Positions 26,501-35,957 of a stretch of DNA of 41,883 nucleotides are shown in pieces; position 1 is the stretch's first letter, and each line of letters opens with the position of its first letter. This stretch comes from an uncultured Spartobacteria bacterium (GTDB lineage Bacteria; Verrucomicrobiota; Verrucomicrobiia; Chthoniobacterales; UBA6821). Location: contig CAINEX010000124.1 in NCBI GenBank assembly GCA_903847935.1, positions 1-41,883 on the forward strand, in the 5' to 3' direction. The position numbers were made by a program, and so were the translations under genes. The notes below the pieces were generated by a model. It was not told where the DNA came from, searched no databases, and was given only the letters and a program-made list of their open reading frames with translations.

Positions 26501-28747
26501 ATGTCCTGCTTCGCTCGCATCCTGATCGACCGCTCCGAGGGGAGGGAACTCGACTATGAGGTGCCCTCCGAATTTTCCGGGGAGATTAGGATTGGGGTGC
26601 GCGTGGTGGTGATGGTGCGCAACAGGAGAGCCGTGGGGACAGTGATGGAGATTCTGGAGGACTCGAAAGTTCCCGGTTTGCGTCCGATCCTCGGCCTTGT
26701 TGGCGGAGAGACCACCCTTTCACCAATCATGATGCGTTTGGCACGATGGATGGCTGATTACTACTGCGCCCCCCTCGCTTCGGTGATGAAAGCGATGCTT
26801 CCTCCCATGTTGAGGGGGGAGAGAGTAGCGGCAAAAATGATCCGTTTGGCGCGTCTTAAATCAGCCCCTACCGAGGATGATCTGATCGCTATCGGCAAGA
26901 GAGCTCCCAAACAGAGGCAGGTTCTGGAGCACTTAATGCAAGCAAAGGAGGCTGTCCCTGTCCCTGAAATACTCAGTACCTGCAAGGCTTCTGATGCCAC
27001 GCTGAAAGCTCTCGAAAAAGCGGGGTGGGTCGACTGCACGGAGTTCCGTAGAAGCTCATTTCCCAGCGACATGGATGAAATTCTTCCCGCACGACGACCG
27101 GCCCTCAATCCTGATCAGGAAAATGTCGTGCAGACGCTTTTCAGGGCCTTTGAAGCGCAGGAAAAAAGTGACAAATCGCCAACTCCATTCCTCCTGCACG
27201 GCGTTACTGGCAGCGGCAAGACGGAGGTCTATCTCAGGGCGATGGAAAGGGTGCTCGAATCCGGAAGAAGCGCCCTTGTGCTTGTTCCGGAAATAGCGCT
27301 GACGCCGCAGACCGTGGAACGATTCAGATCGCGCTTTGATCATCCGGGAGAGGGAGGTGTCAGGATTGCAGTGCTCCACAGTCATCTCACCGATGCCGAG
27401 AGAAGGGAGGAATGGATGAAGATCCAACGCGGCGAGGCCAGAATCGCCATCGGAGCCCGAAGCGCAGTCTTCGCCCCGCTCTCCAACCTTGGACTCATTA
27501 TCGTCGATGAGGAGCATGAGAACACTTACAAGCAGGAGGAAACCCCTAGATATCATGCCCGTGATGTTGCCGTCATGAGGGCTCGCATTGAGGAGTGCCC
27601 CGTGATCCTCGGAAGTGCCACTCCATCGGTAGAGAGTTACTGCAATGCCCGGAGCGGAAAATACTCTCTGCTTGAGTTGCCCAAGCGTGCAGATGGTCAA
27701 CTCATGCCCCTGATCCGCTTGGTCGATCTGCGCCTTCAGGGAAAGCGCTCAAAAACCGATGGGGGGCTCTCGACCCCGCTTAGAATAGGAATCACCCGCA
27801 GACTGGAACTCGGTCAGCAGACCATCCTGTTTCTGAATCGCCGAGGCTTCTCCACTTCCTTGCTTTGCCAGCAGTGTGGTCACGTCTGCCGCTGCCCGAA
27901 CTGTAGTCTTTCCCTGACGCTGCACCGGGCAGACGACCGATTGGCCTGCCATCTTTGCGGTCATTCGGCAAAGCCCCCGTCGCGTTGTCCCGAGTGCCGG
28001 GATCCCGGAATACAGCATGCGGGTATCGGGACCCAGAGGGTTGAGGAGACTCTTAGGGCCCTTTTTCCGACGGCCCGCATCGCTCGGATGGATGCGGACA
28101 CGATGAGTCGGAGGGGCTCCTATGCCGAGGTGCTTGGAAAGTTCAGGGCCAGGCAAATCGACATCCTTCTTGGCACCCAGATGATTGCCAAAGGACTGGA
28201 CTTTCCGAATGTCACGCTTGTCGGAATCATCAACGCGGATATCGGCCTGCACTCACCAGATTTCCGCGCGGGGGAGCGTACATTCCAGTTGCTTACACAG
28301 GTGGCGGGCCGCGCCGGTCGGGGTGAGACGGAGGGAGAGGTGATTGTTCAGACATTCTCTCCCGCAAGCCCTTCAATCCAGCATGCCAGACATCATGACT
28401 ACGCCGGATTTTTTGAGCAGGAAATTTCTTTCAGGAAAGCTTTCCGCCACCCCCCTTACACCCGGTTGATGCTTGTTCAGATTAGGGGAGTTTCCCGTGA
28501 GGAAACCCTTGATGCGGCGATCTCCCTCTCCAAAACGTTACAGAGAATGGCGCCTCCCTCGGTGGAAATTTCAGAGGCTGCTCCCGCTCCGCTCGAAAGG
28601 GCGCACGGTCAATACCGATTCCATGTCACTTTAAAATCGGCTTCCGGTGTTCTTCTTGGAAAACTGGCCCGTGAAATGATCAAGGTAGCGGATTTTCCAG
28701 AAGGGATCATCATGACGCTGGATATGGATCCTTACTCCCTGATGTAG
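26501..28747 (+). CDS. priA: Primosomal replication restart helicase PriA
   Basis: 748 residues, of typical length. It reloads the replisome at stalled forks. The N-terminal DNA-binding domain begins ILIDRSEGRELDYEVP. The superfamily 2 helicase core has Walker A GVTGSGKT (234-241), DEEH (336-339) and LGSATPS. The zinc-binding insertion has eight cysteines starting CQQC at 456 (CxxC, CxCPNC, CHLC, CPEC). The C-terminal helicase lobe contains LLGTQMIAKGLDFP and QVAGRAGRG. The ATG is preceded by CTCCC with no Shine-Dalgarno. Confidence 0.97.
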   Translation: MSCFARILIDRSEGRELDYEVPSEFSGEIRIGVRVVVMVRNRRAVGTVMEILEDSKVPGLRPILGLVGGETTLSPIMMRLARWMADYYCAPLASVMKAMLPPMLRGERVAAKMIRLARLKSAPTEDDLIAIGKRAPKQRQVLEHLMQAKEAVPVPEILSTCKASDATLKALEKAGWVDCTEFRRSSFPSDMDEILPARRPALNPDQENVVQTLFRAFEAQEKSDKSPTPFLLHGVTGSGKTEVYLRAMERVLESGRSALVLVPEIALTPQTVERFRSRFDHPGEGGVRIAVLHSHLTDAERREEWMKIQRGEARIAIGARSAVFAPLSNLGLIIVDEEHENTYKQEETPRYHARDVAVMRARIEECPVILGSATPSVESYCNARSGKYSLLELPKRADGQLMPLIRLVDLRLQGKRSKTDGGLSTPLRIGITRRLELGQQTILFLNRRGFSTSLLCQQCGHVCRCPNCSLSLTLHRADDRLACHLCGHSAKPPSRCPECRDPGIQHAGIGTQRVEETLRALFPTARIARMDADTMSRRGSYAEVLGKFRARQIDILLGTQMIAKGLDFPNVTLVGIINADIGLHSPDFRAGERTFQLLTQVAGRAGRGETEGEVIVQTFSPASPSIQHARHHDYAGFFEQEISFRKAFRHPPYTRLMLVQIRGVSREETLDAAISLSKTLQRMAPPSVEISEAAPAPLERAHGQYRFHVTLKSASGVLLGKLAREMIKVADFPEGIIMTLDMDPYSLM

Positions 28748-28827
28748 CTCCAAGTCTGTTCCTGATGCCCCCACTTTCGATTTTTCCGTTGCTTTACAAT
28801 GGAGCTCTCAATTCGGAAAATTGACGA

Positions 28828-31287
28828 ATGACCCATCACTCGTTACCAAAAGCCCGAACCCGGGATGATGGGAGGAGTGGAGGCCGGGAGTCTTCCTGGC
28901 ACAAGATCGAGGATAGTCTCCGCTACCTGGCTGCTTGGTCCTTCGGCGTTTTCTTTTTTCTCTGCATCGTCGGAATCCCCCTGCTCTTGGTGATCACCTC
29001 AACGTATGGTCTTGGAGAGACCATCAAGCAGCGGGCGGAGGGGATGTTGAGTGGAAAGTTTTATAGCGTGAGCATCGGACGAGTCCTCTTCAGTCCGTTG
29101 CAGGGATTTATTCTGGATCGGCTGCAAATCCGGGACACAACGCCATCGGCACGCCTCCTGGTAACCGCCAACCGGTTGGAGGTATCGCCCAACATGGATT
29201 CCTTGCTCAGGAGGCAACCCCATCTCGATAAGATTTCCCTGAGGGATGCGACGCTTGATGTGCCTCTGGGAGCCTCTGAAGAGCCACGACTCCGGTTGGA
29301 CCATGTCAGGGCACTCATTCTCTGGACGCCCGCAGAATTCAACCTCTCCTCGGCCTCCTTTGATGTCGCCGGCATTACCGTGAACGTGAAGGGAAGATTT
29401 CTGAATCCCAAAAAATTCTCTCCGATTCCCGTTAATTCCGAGGGGCCCGGAAAGACAGCTCTCACGATCGACTCGATCCAGCGTGAGTTGGCTTCGATCC
29501 AATGGGAGGAAGGGGGGCACCCTACCCTCTCATTCGAAGCCGGAGGGGATCTTGGTGACACAAAGAGCCTCTGGATTGATCACGCCAACTTTCTGGCCGG
29601 AGCAGGCTCCTGGCATGAGATTCCGTTTCAGGGAATCCGCTTCTCGCTTCACTATCGTGACCTGAAGATCGCCCTGGAGAAATTTGTTCTAGATGATAGG
29701 GGCGGGCGTCTTCAGGTGGCCGGTGCTGCTGATTTTTTCACTAAAAAGGGCTCTGTGGAGTTGGTTGGTGATATCAACACGGGCATCGTGACGAAATTGC
29801 TTTTTCCCAGAGAGCAAGAAACCGACTGGCAATGGATCGATCCAACCCGCGTTAGCGGTAGTTTTTCCATGGACTGGAATGCCTCCAAACCTGAACTCAA
29901 GGGGTTTGCGGAGATCGCTTCGGGACGTTTCAGCTACAAGGGTATCAAATTGGATCGTCTTTCGGCAGGGGTTTCCCTCCAAGAGGGGAAGGTCCTGTTA
30001 CGCGACATTGATGCCGAAGGCGATCCTGGAAAAATTAATGCGGATTTGCTCCTGGCACCCGGCGATAACCGCCTGCGCTTGAAAGCAGAGATCTTTCCTG
30101 CACGATTGGCTTCCGCAACTTCAGGAAAAACGGCGGAGGCCCTCTCTTCCATGGAGTTTAACGACCCCCTCAAGATCAATTTTGAGGGGGGAATGCCGGG
30201 GAGCGATCCGCTGCAAATCAACGGAGGTGGCACAATTAATCTCGGTAATGGGGCTATGCGCGGTTCTTGGATCGATAGCCTGAAAGCCAACTTTCAATTC
30301 AGCGATGGGGCAGCCTGCTTCCATGATATCATCGTTCGGATGGGTGACGGAACGGGACGTGGAGAGTTTATCTACGATTACAGGAACTGGGAGGGCCGCT
30401 TCCCCAAGGTTGAAACAAGCCTTGATCCTGTAAAATTGATGATGTGGATCGATCCCCGCATTGCGGATTCCCTGCGAGCCTATCGGTTTGCCAATCCTCC
30501 CAATTTAAGAATCACGGGTAAAATCGGTCTGCGTAACCCCGATAAAAATGACCTCCACATAGCCTTGAATGCTTCTGATGGAATCAACTACACGCTTATC
30601 GGGAAAGATCTCCCGTTTGGAGCGACCTCGGGTACCGTTGTGCTCAAGAGACAGCAACTTGCTATTGATCTTCCTCATTCTCATCTTTTCGGAGGTGATG
30701 TCGCCATGAGGGCCGACGTCTCGGTTGCCCCTGGTGATGGACGCTATGGGGCCTCAGTTCATCTTGATGATGTCGATTTCAAGACCCTGACGAAACTCTA
30801 TTTCGACTACAATGATTCCAGCGGTCAGTTGACCGCCGATTACTCGTTCCGAACGGTCGGGGGCGATGCCCTGGCCATGACTGGCAAAGGGAATCTGCTG
30901 ATCAAAAATGGAAACATTCTTGCCATGCCGATTCTGGGTCCCCTTTCACTGTTACTGAACGATATTATTCCAGGTTTCGGCTACCAATCGGCTCGGAGGG
31001 CAACCTCTGATTTCACGGTTGATCACGGCGTGATCAACACACGCAACCTGCTCATTGAGGGAAGCGGTTTCAGTATGATTGGCAATGGTGACATCTATTA
31101 TCTGGATGACAGCATGAACATGAATATCCGCCTCAATGCACAGGGCTTGCCGGGGGTCGTACTCTTTCCCGTGAGCAAGATTCTGGAATACGAGTCCGTC
31201 GGTTCGGCCAAGCATCCCAAGTGGCGTCCAAAAATTCTTCCCGGACACTCGGCAAAGCCTGTTGTTCCAAAACCTACTCCTGCTTAA
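28828..31287 (+). CDS. AsmA-like inner-membrane protein
   Basis: 819 residues. The N-terminal 30 residues are polar and charged, then one membrane helix (about 33-57) and a long beta-rich periplasmic part. Residues 70-100 (AEGMLSGKFYSVSIGRVLF) and the C-terminus (GNLLIKNGNILAMPILGPL, then FTVDHGVINTRNLLIEGSGF) match the AsmA/DUF3971 pattern. Proteins of this group form elongated beta-taco structures implicated in phospholipid or envelope homeostasis; the exact role here is inferred from the fold. The stop codon overlaps that of the convergent methyltransferase gene in the four bases TTAA. Confidence 0.75.
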   Translation: MTHHSLPKARTRDDGRSGGRESSWHKIEDSLRYLAAWSFGVFFFLCIVGIPLLLVITSTYGLGETIKQRAEGMLSGKFYSVSIGRVLFSPLQGFILDRLQIRDTTPSARLLVTANRLEVSPNMDSLLRRQPHLDKISLRDATLDVPLGASEEPRLRLDHVRALILWTPAEFNLSSASFDVAGITVNVKGRFLNPKKFSPIPVNSEGPGKTALTIDSIQRELASIQWEEGGHPTLSFEAGGDLGDTKSLWIDHANFLAGAGSWHEIPFQGIRFSLHYRDLKIALEKFVLDDRGGRLQVAGAADFFTKKGSVELVGDINTGIVTKLLFPREQETDWQWIDPTRVSGSFSMDWNASKPELKGFAEIASGRFSYKGIKLDRLSAGVSLQEGKVLLRDIDAEGDPGKINADLLLAPGDNRLRLKAEIFPARLASATSGKTAEALSSMEFNDPLKINFEGGMPGSDPLQINGGGTINLGNGAMRGSWIDSLKANFQFSDGAACFHDIIVRMGDGTGRGEFIYDYRNWEGRFPKVETSLDPVKLMMWIDPRIADSLRAYRFANPPNLRITGKIGLRNPDKNDLHIALNASDGINYTLIGKDLPFGATSGTVVLKRQQLAIDLPHSHLFGGDVAMRADVSVAPGDGRYGASVHLDDVDFKTLTKLYFDYNDSSGQLTADYSFRTVGGDALAMTGKGNLLIKNGNILAMPILGPLSLLLNDIIPGFGYQSARRATSDFTVDHGVINTRNLLIEGSGFSMIGNGDIYYLDDSMNMNIRLNAQGLPGVVLFPVSKILEYESVGSAKHPKWRPKILPGHSAKPVVPKPTPA

Positions 31288-32018
31288 GAGGGTGCTGCCA
31301 AGGATGATTTCTCCATCCAGATGGCCTGTCGTGATATAGGAAAACGAGCCTGATGGAAATCCTGCCAACCCGCTTCTCGGGCAAGCTCACCGAGTTCCCG
31401 GAAAGAGAAGGCACGTCTGATTGAGAGTCGGGCATCGTGCACCGTCATGGGATCACGCAGGAGAAGGGCGGTGAGTAGCCAGATGGCGATCACTCCCATC
31501 TTATTCCTTTCAAGATCGGCAACAAGCAGACGGGATGCGCTCCGATTGAAGGCGTTTCTGAGCACAACAACGGCATCCTCCTGACTGAAGTGATGAAGCG
31601 CCAGTGAGCAAAGGACAATGTCCCAAGTGCCTGTCCCCCAGGATCGGATATCGCCTTGATGAAAGGTGATCTCAGGGAAATCACGACTTCTCTCCTTGGC
31701 AACCGCCAAGGTTGCGGCATTCGTGTCGACGGCATCGATTGTCACCTGGATATGACGCTTGCGACACCACGCCACGACCTCTCTTGGCAGATCAGCCTCC
31801 CCGGTTGCAAGGTCAAGAATCCTCAGCTGTGGTGAGTCGGGGTAACGATTGGATTCCCACTTTCGGAGAAACCGGAGCAGGAGCGAAACCGCTCCAAATG
31901 TTTTATTCAGCCACCGGAGGTTGGCGAGATCGTTCTCAAGTTCCAACGTGGGTTTTCCTTGGACGAGTACAGCCTGGTCCATGAGTTCAGGTTCGTCGGG
32001 GTGAAAATTTCTCTTCAC
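31284..32018 (-). CDS. Class I SAM-dependent methyltransferase
   Basis: 244 residues. The SAM-binding motif I is ILDLATGEADLP, followed by the acidic loop IDAVDTNAATLAVAKE, motif II GDIRSWGTGTWDIVLCSLALHHF and a C-terminal part with LLLRDPMTVHDARLSIRRAFS. The N-terminal ELMDQ motif is seen in a subgroup often encoded near small-molecule biosynthesis genes; the substrate is not known. Last gene of the minus-strand operon, 16 bp after pgeF. Its 3' end overlaps the AsmA-like gene by four bases. Confidence 0.85.
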   Translation of the reverse strand: MKRNFHPDEPELMDQAVLVQGKPTLELENDLANLRWLNKTFGAVSLLLRFLRKWESNRYPDSPQLRILDLATGEADLPREVVAWCRKRHIQVTIDAVDTNAATLAVAKERSRDFPEITFHQGDIRSWGTGTWDIVLCSLALHHFSQEDAVVVLRNAFNRSASRLLVADLERNKMGVIAIWLLTALLLRDPMTVHDARLSIRRAFSFRELGELAREAGWQDFHQARFPISRQAIWMEKSSLAAPS

Positions 32019-32034
32019 TGATCGGAGGGTGAAT

Positions 32035-32697
32035 TCATGCTGCGGGCAGAAGCGTGAGTGTGGCCAGCATTCTTCCGGTAAGTCCCAGCTCCTTTCGATA
32101 GGAGTAGTAGAGTTCGGGATGGCAAGCTGTGCATGTCATCTGATCGTGGATTTTCCTCACTCCGGTCGCCAAAGCCTGATGCCGGATCTCGGCTGCAAAA
32201 TCGACCTCGTAGCAGGGAGTTCGAATGCAGGGACCAATCACAACAACAAGGTCATTTGGGATTAGATCTCTCAACCTGCAAAGCTCCCGGATTGCTCCGG
32301 GGACAATGCCCAACTCGGTTCCTTTTTTGCCCGAATGCAGTAATGCGCCGGCAGAACCGTCTCGGGCCACTACCCAGACAGGGGCGCAGTCCGCGACATA
32401 GATGCCGAGAGTGATCCCTTTGCAATCCGTGATCAGTCCATCGGCACCGGTTGCGGGAGAGGTGAATCCGGATGTCACAAGGCTTAATCTGTTTCCATGA
32501 ACCTGCTCCGCGGTGGCCATGGGAAAGTGACCCAGTCCGTATCTCTCCAGAAGTTGCAGGTGATACGGTCCGATTCTCTGCATGGCCTCCGCCCTCTCGA
32601 CGGAAACGTTCAGTCCCGGAATTCTCCCAAAGAACTTTGCATCGACATGCGGGATGGCATCGAGTGCTGCAAATGACTCGACAAAATCGGGAGTCAA
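32035..32697 (-). CDS. pgeF: YfiH/LACC1-type multicopper-like domain protein (purine nucleoside phosphorylase / polyphenol oxidase family)
   Basis: 220 residues, starting at TTG 32697 with AAGG four bases upstream; no ATG lies close. Family motifs: EQVHGNRL with the first His, VADCAPVW with the Cys, LLHSGKKGTE with the second His, and GPCIRTPCYEV. In this family the two His and the Cys form the metal/active site. The usual HAGWRG is changed to HSGKKG. Family members act as purine nucleoside phosphorylases or in removing mis-incorporated peptidoglycan amino acids (PgeF); the specific role is not readable here. It follows tolC by 11 bp. Confidence 0.9.
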   Translation of the reverse strand: MTPDFVESFAALDAIPHVDAKFFGRIPGLNVSVERAEAMQRIGPYHLQLLERYGLGHFPMATAEQVHGNRLSLVTSGFTSPATGADGLITDCKGITLGIYVADCAPVWVVARDGSAGALLHSGKKGTELGIVPGAIRELCRLRDLIPNDLVVVIGPCIRTPCYEVDFAAEIRHQALATGVRKIHDQMTCTACHPELYYSYRKELGLTGRMLATLTLLPAA

Positions 32698-32708
32698 AGT
32701 GCCTTAGG

Positions 32709-34757
32709 TTAGTCGTTGGCCTTGGAGGAAGAGTCTTTCTCCTGCTTTCGGACCGTGGAACTCTTGATCAAGTCGTTAAATTGATCCGATGGTGGGAGAG
32801 GATCATCCTTACGCAAGGCCCGTGGGAGTGCAGGGCGCTGCTTGTGATTATCATTGATATCCTTGTAGCGCTTCTGTTCCCACTTGTTCATCGGATCGGT
32901 GAAGAACTCCTCGTACTGCGTGTTCAACGAGAGCGCCTGATCATACTGTGCCAGGCCCTGAATATAGCTGAAATAGGCATTTAGCACCGAGGTCTGGGCT
33001 TGCAGCAGTTGCACTTGTGCGTTGATCACGTCGAGCTGGACTCCTGCCCCGGCGTCGAGGCGTTCTCTTGAGAGACGAAGGGCTTCGACCGCCTGTTCTA
33101 CGGTTGATTTCTGGCTGAGGATAGTCTCTTGGGCCTGTTTCAGGTTGGAGATGGCCTGTTGAACCTGAAGGATGACTTGGCGGACGCCATTGTCGTAAGC
33201 AACTTTGTAGTTCATCATTGTTGCATTGGCCGATTTCACGCTTCCATAGGTGGATAAACCGTCAAACAGTGCCCAACTCCCAGTGGCGCCAGCGAACCAG
33301 CCTTGGAGGGTGGAATCTAGGTTTCGACCCTGATAGCCTTCGATTTGGCGGCCGGCATTGGCATTGATGGTCGGCATCCAGCCGGAAATGGCGGCGGTAA
33401 TCTGCTTGGCGGCCACAAGAATGTTCATGCGCTGCGCTTTAAGTTGCGGATTGCGAACAAGGGCGGTGTGGATCGATGCATTGCTGTCGATCTTTCGGGG
33501 ATTGTAATCGAGGTTTCCCACCACATCGAAGGGGATCTCGATATTCTGAATATTAGGGTAGTTTAGACCAATGGTCGTCACCAGGGTGAAGAGGGCAACA
33601 CGCAGGTTGTTTTTAGCCTGAATCAAAGGTGGTTCCGCGTTGGCCAACTGCACCTGGGCCTGAAGCACATTGAAGCGGGGTACTGTCCCGGCATCGTAGC
33701 GACTTTGCTGGTCTGAAACCTGCGTCTGGTAAAGAGCTACCTGCTGTTCATTCGCAATGACCAGCGCACGGTCGAGGACTACCTGATAAAATTGTTGGAT
33801 AACGGTTGCTATACTTGCGTCAATGGTTTGGCGGAGTTGGAAATAGGCAATCTCTTCGGAGAGTTTCGCGGCAGCGGTGAGGGACGGGGTCTTCCATCCG
33901 TCAAAAATGAGTTGTTGACCACCAAGTTCGATGTTCCACGATTGGAAAGGTTGGTCTGTTCTGCCTGTGCTTGATATCCGGTTCACTCCCTGATTGATCT
34001 CACCATAAGAGTATTGGTAGGTGCCGTTGGTGGCTCCAAGGTGAGGGAGAAGTCCCGCACGAACCGTGATGTAGTTGCCGGAAGCCTGTCGGATGGAGTC
34101 GATGGCCGAAAGGATCTGTGGGTTTTTCTGCAGGGTCAACTGAACGCAGTCATCAATGGTCAGTTTACGGGCATTCTTTGCAATAACACCGGGAATCACC
34201 TGATTGCCTGCTTTGGCAAGGGCTTCAGCTGTCAGGGGGATGTCCTTGACGTTGTTCTTGAGGCCGAAGACGTTTGTTCCCGTGGTAGGCATCTTGATGG
34301 GGCCACCGTTTGAAGTAGGGAGAGGTGCCGGAAGTGAACTCGGCGTGATCGCGTTGGTAATCGGGGCGGCTTCCGGAAGGTTTGGAACGGCGATGTTCGG
34401 AAGGTTCGGGAGCGGGTTGGTGCCGGCATTCAGTCCTGTGGGTGTAACCGGAGGATTGGTGGCAAGTCCAGGATCCACAGAACTCCCACTGACTGATTGA
34501 TCAGATAGGGAGGGAGTGTTCGTCGAAACAATGGCCCCGGAACCCTGATTGGTGACCGACAGACCGGAAAGGGACTGATCTCCTGAGCTCGGTTGATTGG
34601 TGGCGATAATAGTGTTAGAACTAACGGCCTGAAGAGCGCTGATGGCTTTGTTGGCAATCGAGCTTTCCGAGTAATTGTTTGTCGAGGTTTGCTCTCCAAA
34701 AAGGGTAGTCGAAAAGAGGGTGCAGATGGCACATAGAACTAGTGAGGGAAGTTTCAT
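32709..34757 (-). CDS. TolC-family outer membrane efflux protein with long N-terminal extension
   Basis: 682 residues. Signal peptide 1-21. Residues 22 to about 195 are a Ser/Asn/Pro/Thr-rich low-complexity segment with imperfect repeats (DQSLSGLSV / DQSVSGSSV; PNLPNIAVPNLPEAAP). The TolC/OEP core follows from KLTIDDCVQLTLQKNP (about 198) with two homologous halves, coiled-coil helices (for example FYQVVLDRALVIANEQQVALYQ and the late LRLSRERLDAGAGVQLDVINAQ) and a Lys/Asp/Ser-rich tail. It should form the outer-membrane duct of an efflux or type I secretion system; no membrane-fusion or inner-membrane pump gene is adjacent. The start overlaps the marR stop (ATGA), so translation is probably coupled. 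Confidence 0.92.
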   Translation of the reverse strand: MKLPSLVLCAICTLFSTTLFGEQTSTNNYSESSIANKAISALQAVSSNTIIATNQPSSGDQSLSGLSVTNQGSGAIVSTNTPSLSDQSVSGSSVDPGLATNPPVTPTGLNAGTNPLPNLPNIAVPNLPEAAPITNAITPSSLPAPLPTSNGGPIKMPTTGTNVFGLKNNVKDIPLTAEALAKAGNQVIPGVIAKNARKLTIDDCVQLTLQKNPQILSAIDSIRQASGNYITVRAGLLPHLGATNGTYQYSYGEINQGVNRISSTGRTDQPFQSWNIELGGQQLIFDGWKTPSLTAAAKLSEEIAYFQLRQTIDASIATVIQQFYQVVLDRALVIANEQQVALYQTQVSDQQSRYDAGTVPRFNVLQAQVQLANAEPPLIQAKNNLRVALFTLVTTIGLNYPNIQNIEIPFDVVGNLDYNPRKIDSNASIHTALVRNPQLKAQRMNILVAAKQITAAISGWMPTINANAGRQIEGYQGRNLDSTLQGWFAGATGSWALFDGLSTYGSVKSANATMMNYKVAYDNGVRQVILQVQQAISNLKQAQETILSQKSTVEQAVEALRLSRERLDAGAGVQLDVINAQVQLLQAQTSVLNAYFSYIQGLAQYDQALSLNTQYEEFFTDPMNKWEQKRYKDINDNHKQRPALPRALRKDDPLPPSDQFNDLIKSSTVRKQEKDSSSKAND

Positions 34758-35230
34758 CGGTGACTGGGGAATGAATAGTCAGTGATTTTCTTATAAATGT
34801 CCAACCAAGCCCGTTGTTCCTCCTGATCGAGAAGTTGCATCATCTTATCAAGATTTCTAACCATCTCCCGGCGGATGCTCTCCACGAGACGGGCTCCTTT
34901 CGGAGTTGCGGTAACCATGACCTTGCGTCGGTCATTGGGCTCATGGGATCTGCTGACGTGTCCCAACTTTTCGAGACGCTGTACCAACCCGGTGGCGGCG
35001 GGTGTGCTGTGTCCCATGAGTTCGGCAATCCGACTCATTCCCGTGGGGCCTAGGGAGCAGAGGTGACCCAAGAGGAAAAACTGAGGAAATGAAACCTTCC
35101 CGCGGGCCAGTTCACCCATGAGTCCCGGCATAAAGCGGCGCTGCATGATCATGATCATGCCTGCCAATGCATCAACCTCCGCGACACAGAGCGAGGGCCG
35201 TGACTGATCAACTGGCGATGGGGATTTCAT
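34754..35230 (-). CDS. MarR-family transcriptional regulator
   Basis: 158 residues with a winged helix: FPQFFLLGHLCSLGPTGMSRIAELMGHSTPAATGLVQRLEKLGHVSRSHEPNDRR is spread over helices 3-4 and the wing, with the DRRKVMVTATPKG wing typical of MarR. A dimerisation helix is at the C-terminus. First gene of an operon with tolC, so it likely controls efflux and itself; a palindrome lies 15 bp upstream of its start. The ligand is unknown. Confidence 0.93.
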   Translation of the reverse strand: MKSPSPVDQSRPSLCVAEVDALAGMIMIMQRRFMPGLMGELARGKVSFPQFFLLGHLCSLGPTGMSRIAELMGHSTPAATGLVQRLEKLGHVSRSHEPNDRRKVMVTATPKGARLVESIRREMVRNLDKMMQLLDQEEQRAWLDIYKKITDYSFPSHR

Positions 35231-35244
35231 TTAGGGGTGAACTG

Positions 35245-35257
35245 TTAAGATGCTTAA
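35245..35257. promoter_or_regulatory. Candidate MarR operator
   Basis: TTAAG-ATG-CTTAA is a perfect 5-bp inverted repeat with 3-bp spacer, 15 bp upstream of the marR start. AT-rich palindromes with TTAAG/CTTAA arms are common MarR-family sites. Autoregulation is inferred from position. Confidence 0.5.
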
Positions 35258-35325
35258 TAAATTGCAGTTTCGGGATTAACTATACCAGAGTCAATCCTGC
35301 TCCTTCGATTCTCAGTAATCTGGGA

Positions 35326-35832
35326 TTACTGCTTTACTGTCTGATTGAGAGTCGGATTGCCGTCGATGATGTCGGCGATAAAATAGGGAGGCTGGAGTTC
35401 GGAGACCTTGAGGTGGGCCGGCCCTCCTGCGGCACCCGTGACCAGAAGCTCGCTTCCTGAGGTAACCAGAACACCTGGCTCCTGTTCCACGATCACATAG
35501 CTTCCATCATTGGAAAGAGTCCGTATGGTTCCGATTCTCCTCAGGGCAAGGGCTTTGGGAGGAGGAGCTTTGTGGGGAGGAAAAAGGTGAACTTCCTCAA
35601 GGGGATGTGTGATGAAATGAATGAGACCGTTTTTTTTGCGTGGAGAAGATAAAACTTCCGATGCCGTCGTGGTGTGGGCGGGAATACGGTTTGGAACGAT
35701 ATTTGCCTGCCCGATTGAGCTCCCAATCCGGGTGTGAGGATATGGGAACGTGCAGTCGCTGAGAAGCAGCCCTCCCAGAGTCACGGAAAGAATACGGAGG
35801 AGATTCGCACGATAAGTCACACTTGATTTCAT
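35326..35832 (-). CDS. Small exported protein, possibly a lipoprotein
   Basis: 168 residues. The N-terminal hydrophobic stretch LLRILSVTLGGLLLSDC resembles a lipoprotein signal, but the residue before Cys is Asp, which is unusual for a lipobox, so lipidation is doubtful. The mature part has a basic/His-Pro-rich linker (HLFPPHKAPPPKA) and a C-terminal domain RIGTIRTLSNDGSYVIVEQEPG...LLVTGAAGGPAHLKVSELQPPYFIADIIDG, which looks beta-rich. I do not recognise the family. It lies 95 bp upstream of marR on the same strand. Confidence 0.65.
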   Translation of the reverse strand: MKSSVTYRANLLRILSVTLGGLLLSDCTFPYPHTRIGSSIGQANIVPNRIPAHTTTASEVLSSPRKKNGLIHFITHPLEEVHLFPPHKAPPPKALALRRIGTIRTLSNDGSYVIVEQEPGVLVTSGSELLVTGAAGGPAHLKVSELQPPYFIADIIDGNPTLNQTVKQ

Positions 35833-35957
35833 GATCCCAGATCACAAAAAAATCAACTTTTGCCCGATTTTACTTCTCAAGCTTTCGCGGTTCAACAAAG
35901 CCCATCGCTCGGAAGCTCTTGCTCACAAGACCAGCTATCATCATAAATGCAACAGTC

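Noticed and set aside
35919-35947. TTGCTC-N17-CATAAA as a promoter for the prephenate dehydratase gene
   Set aside because: The match to both consensus boxes is weak (3 and 4 of 6), so I do not call it.
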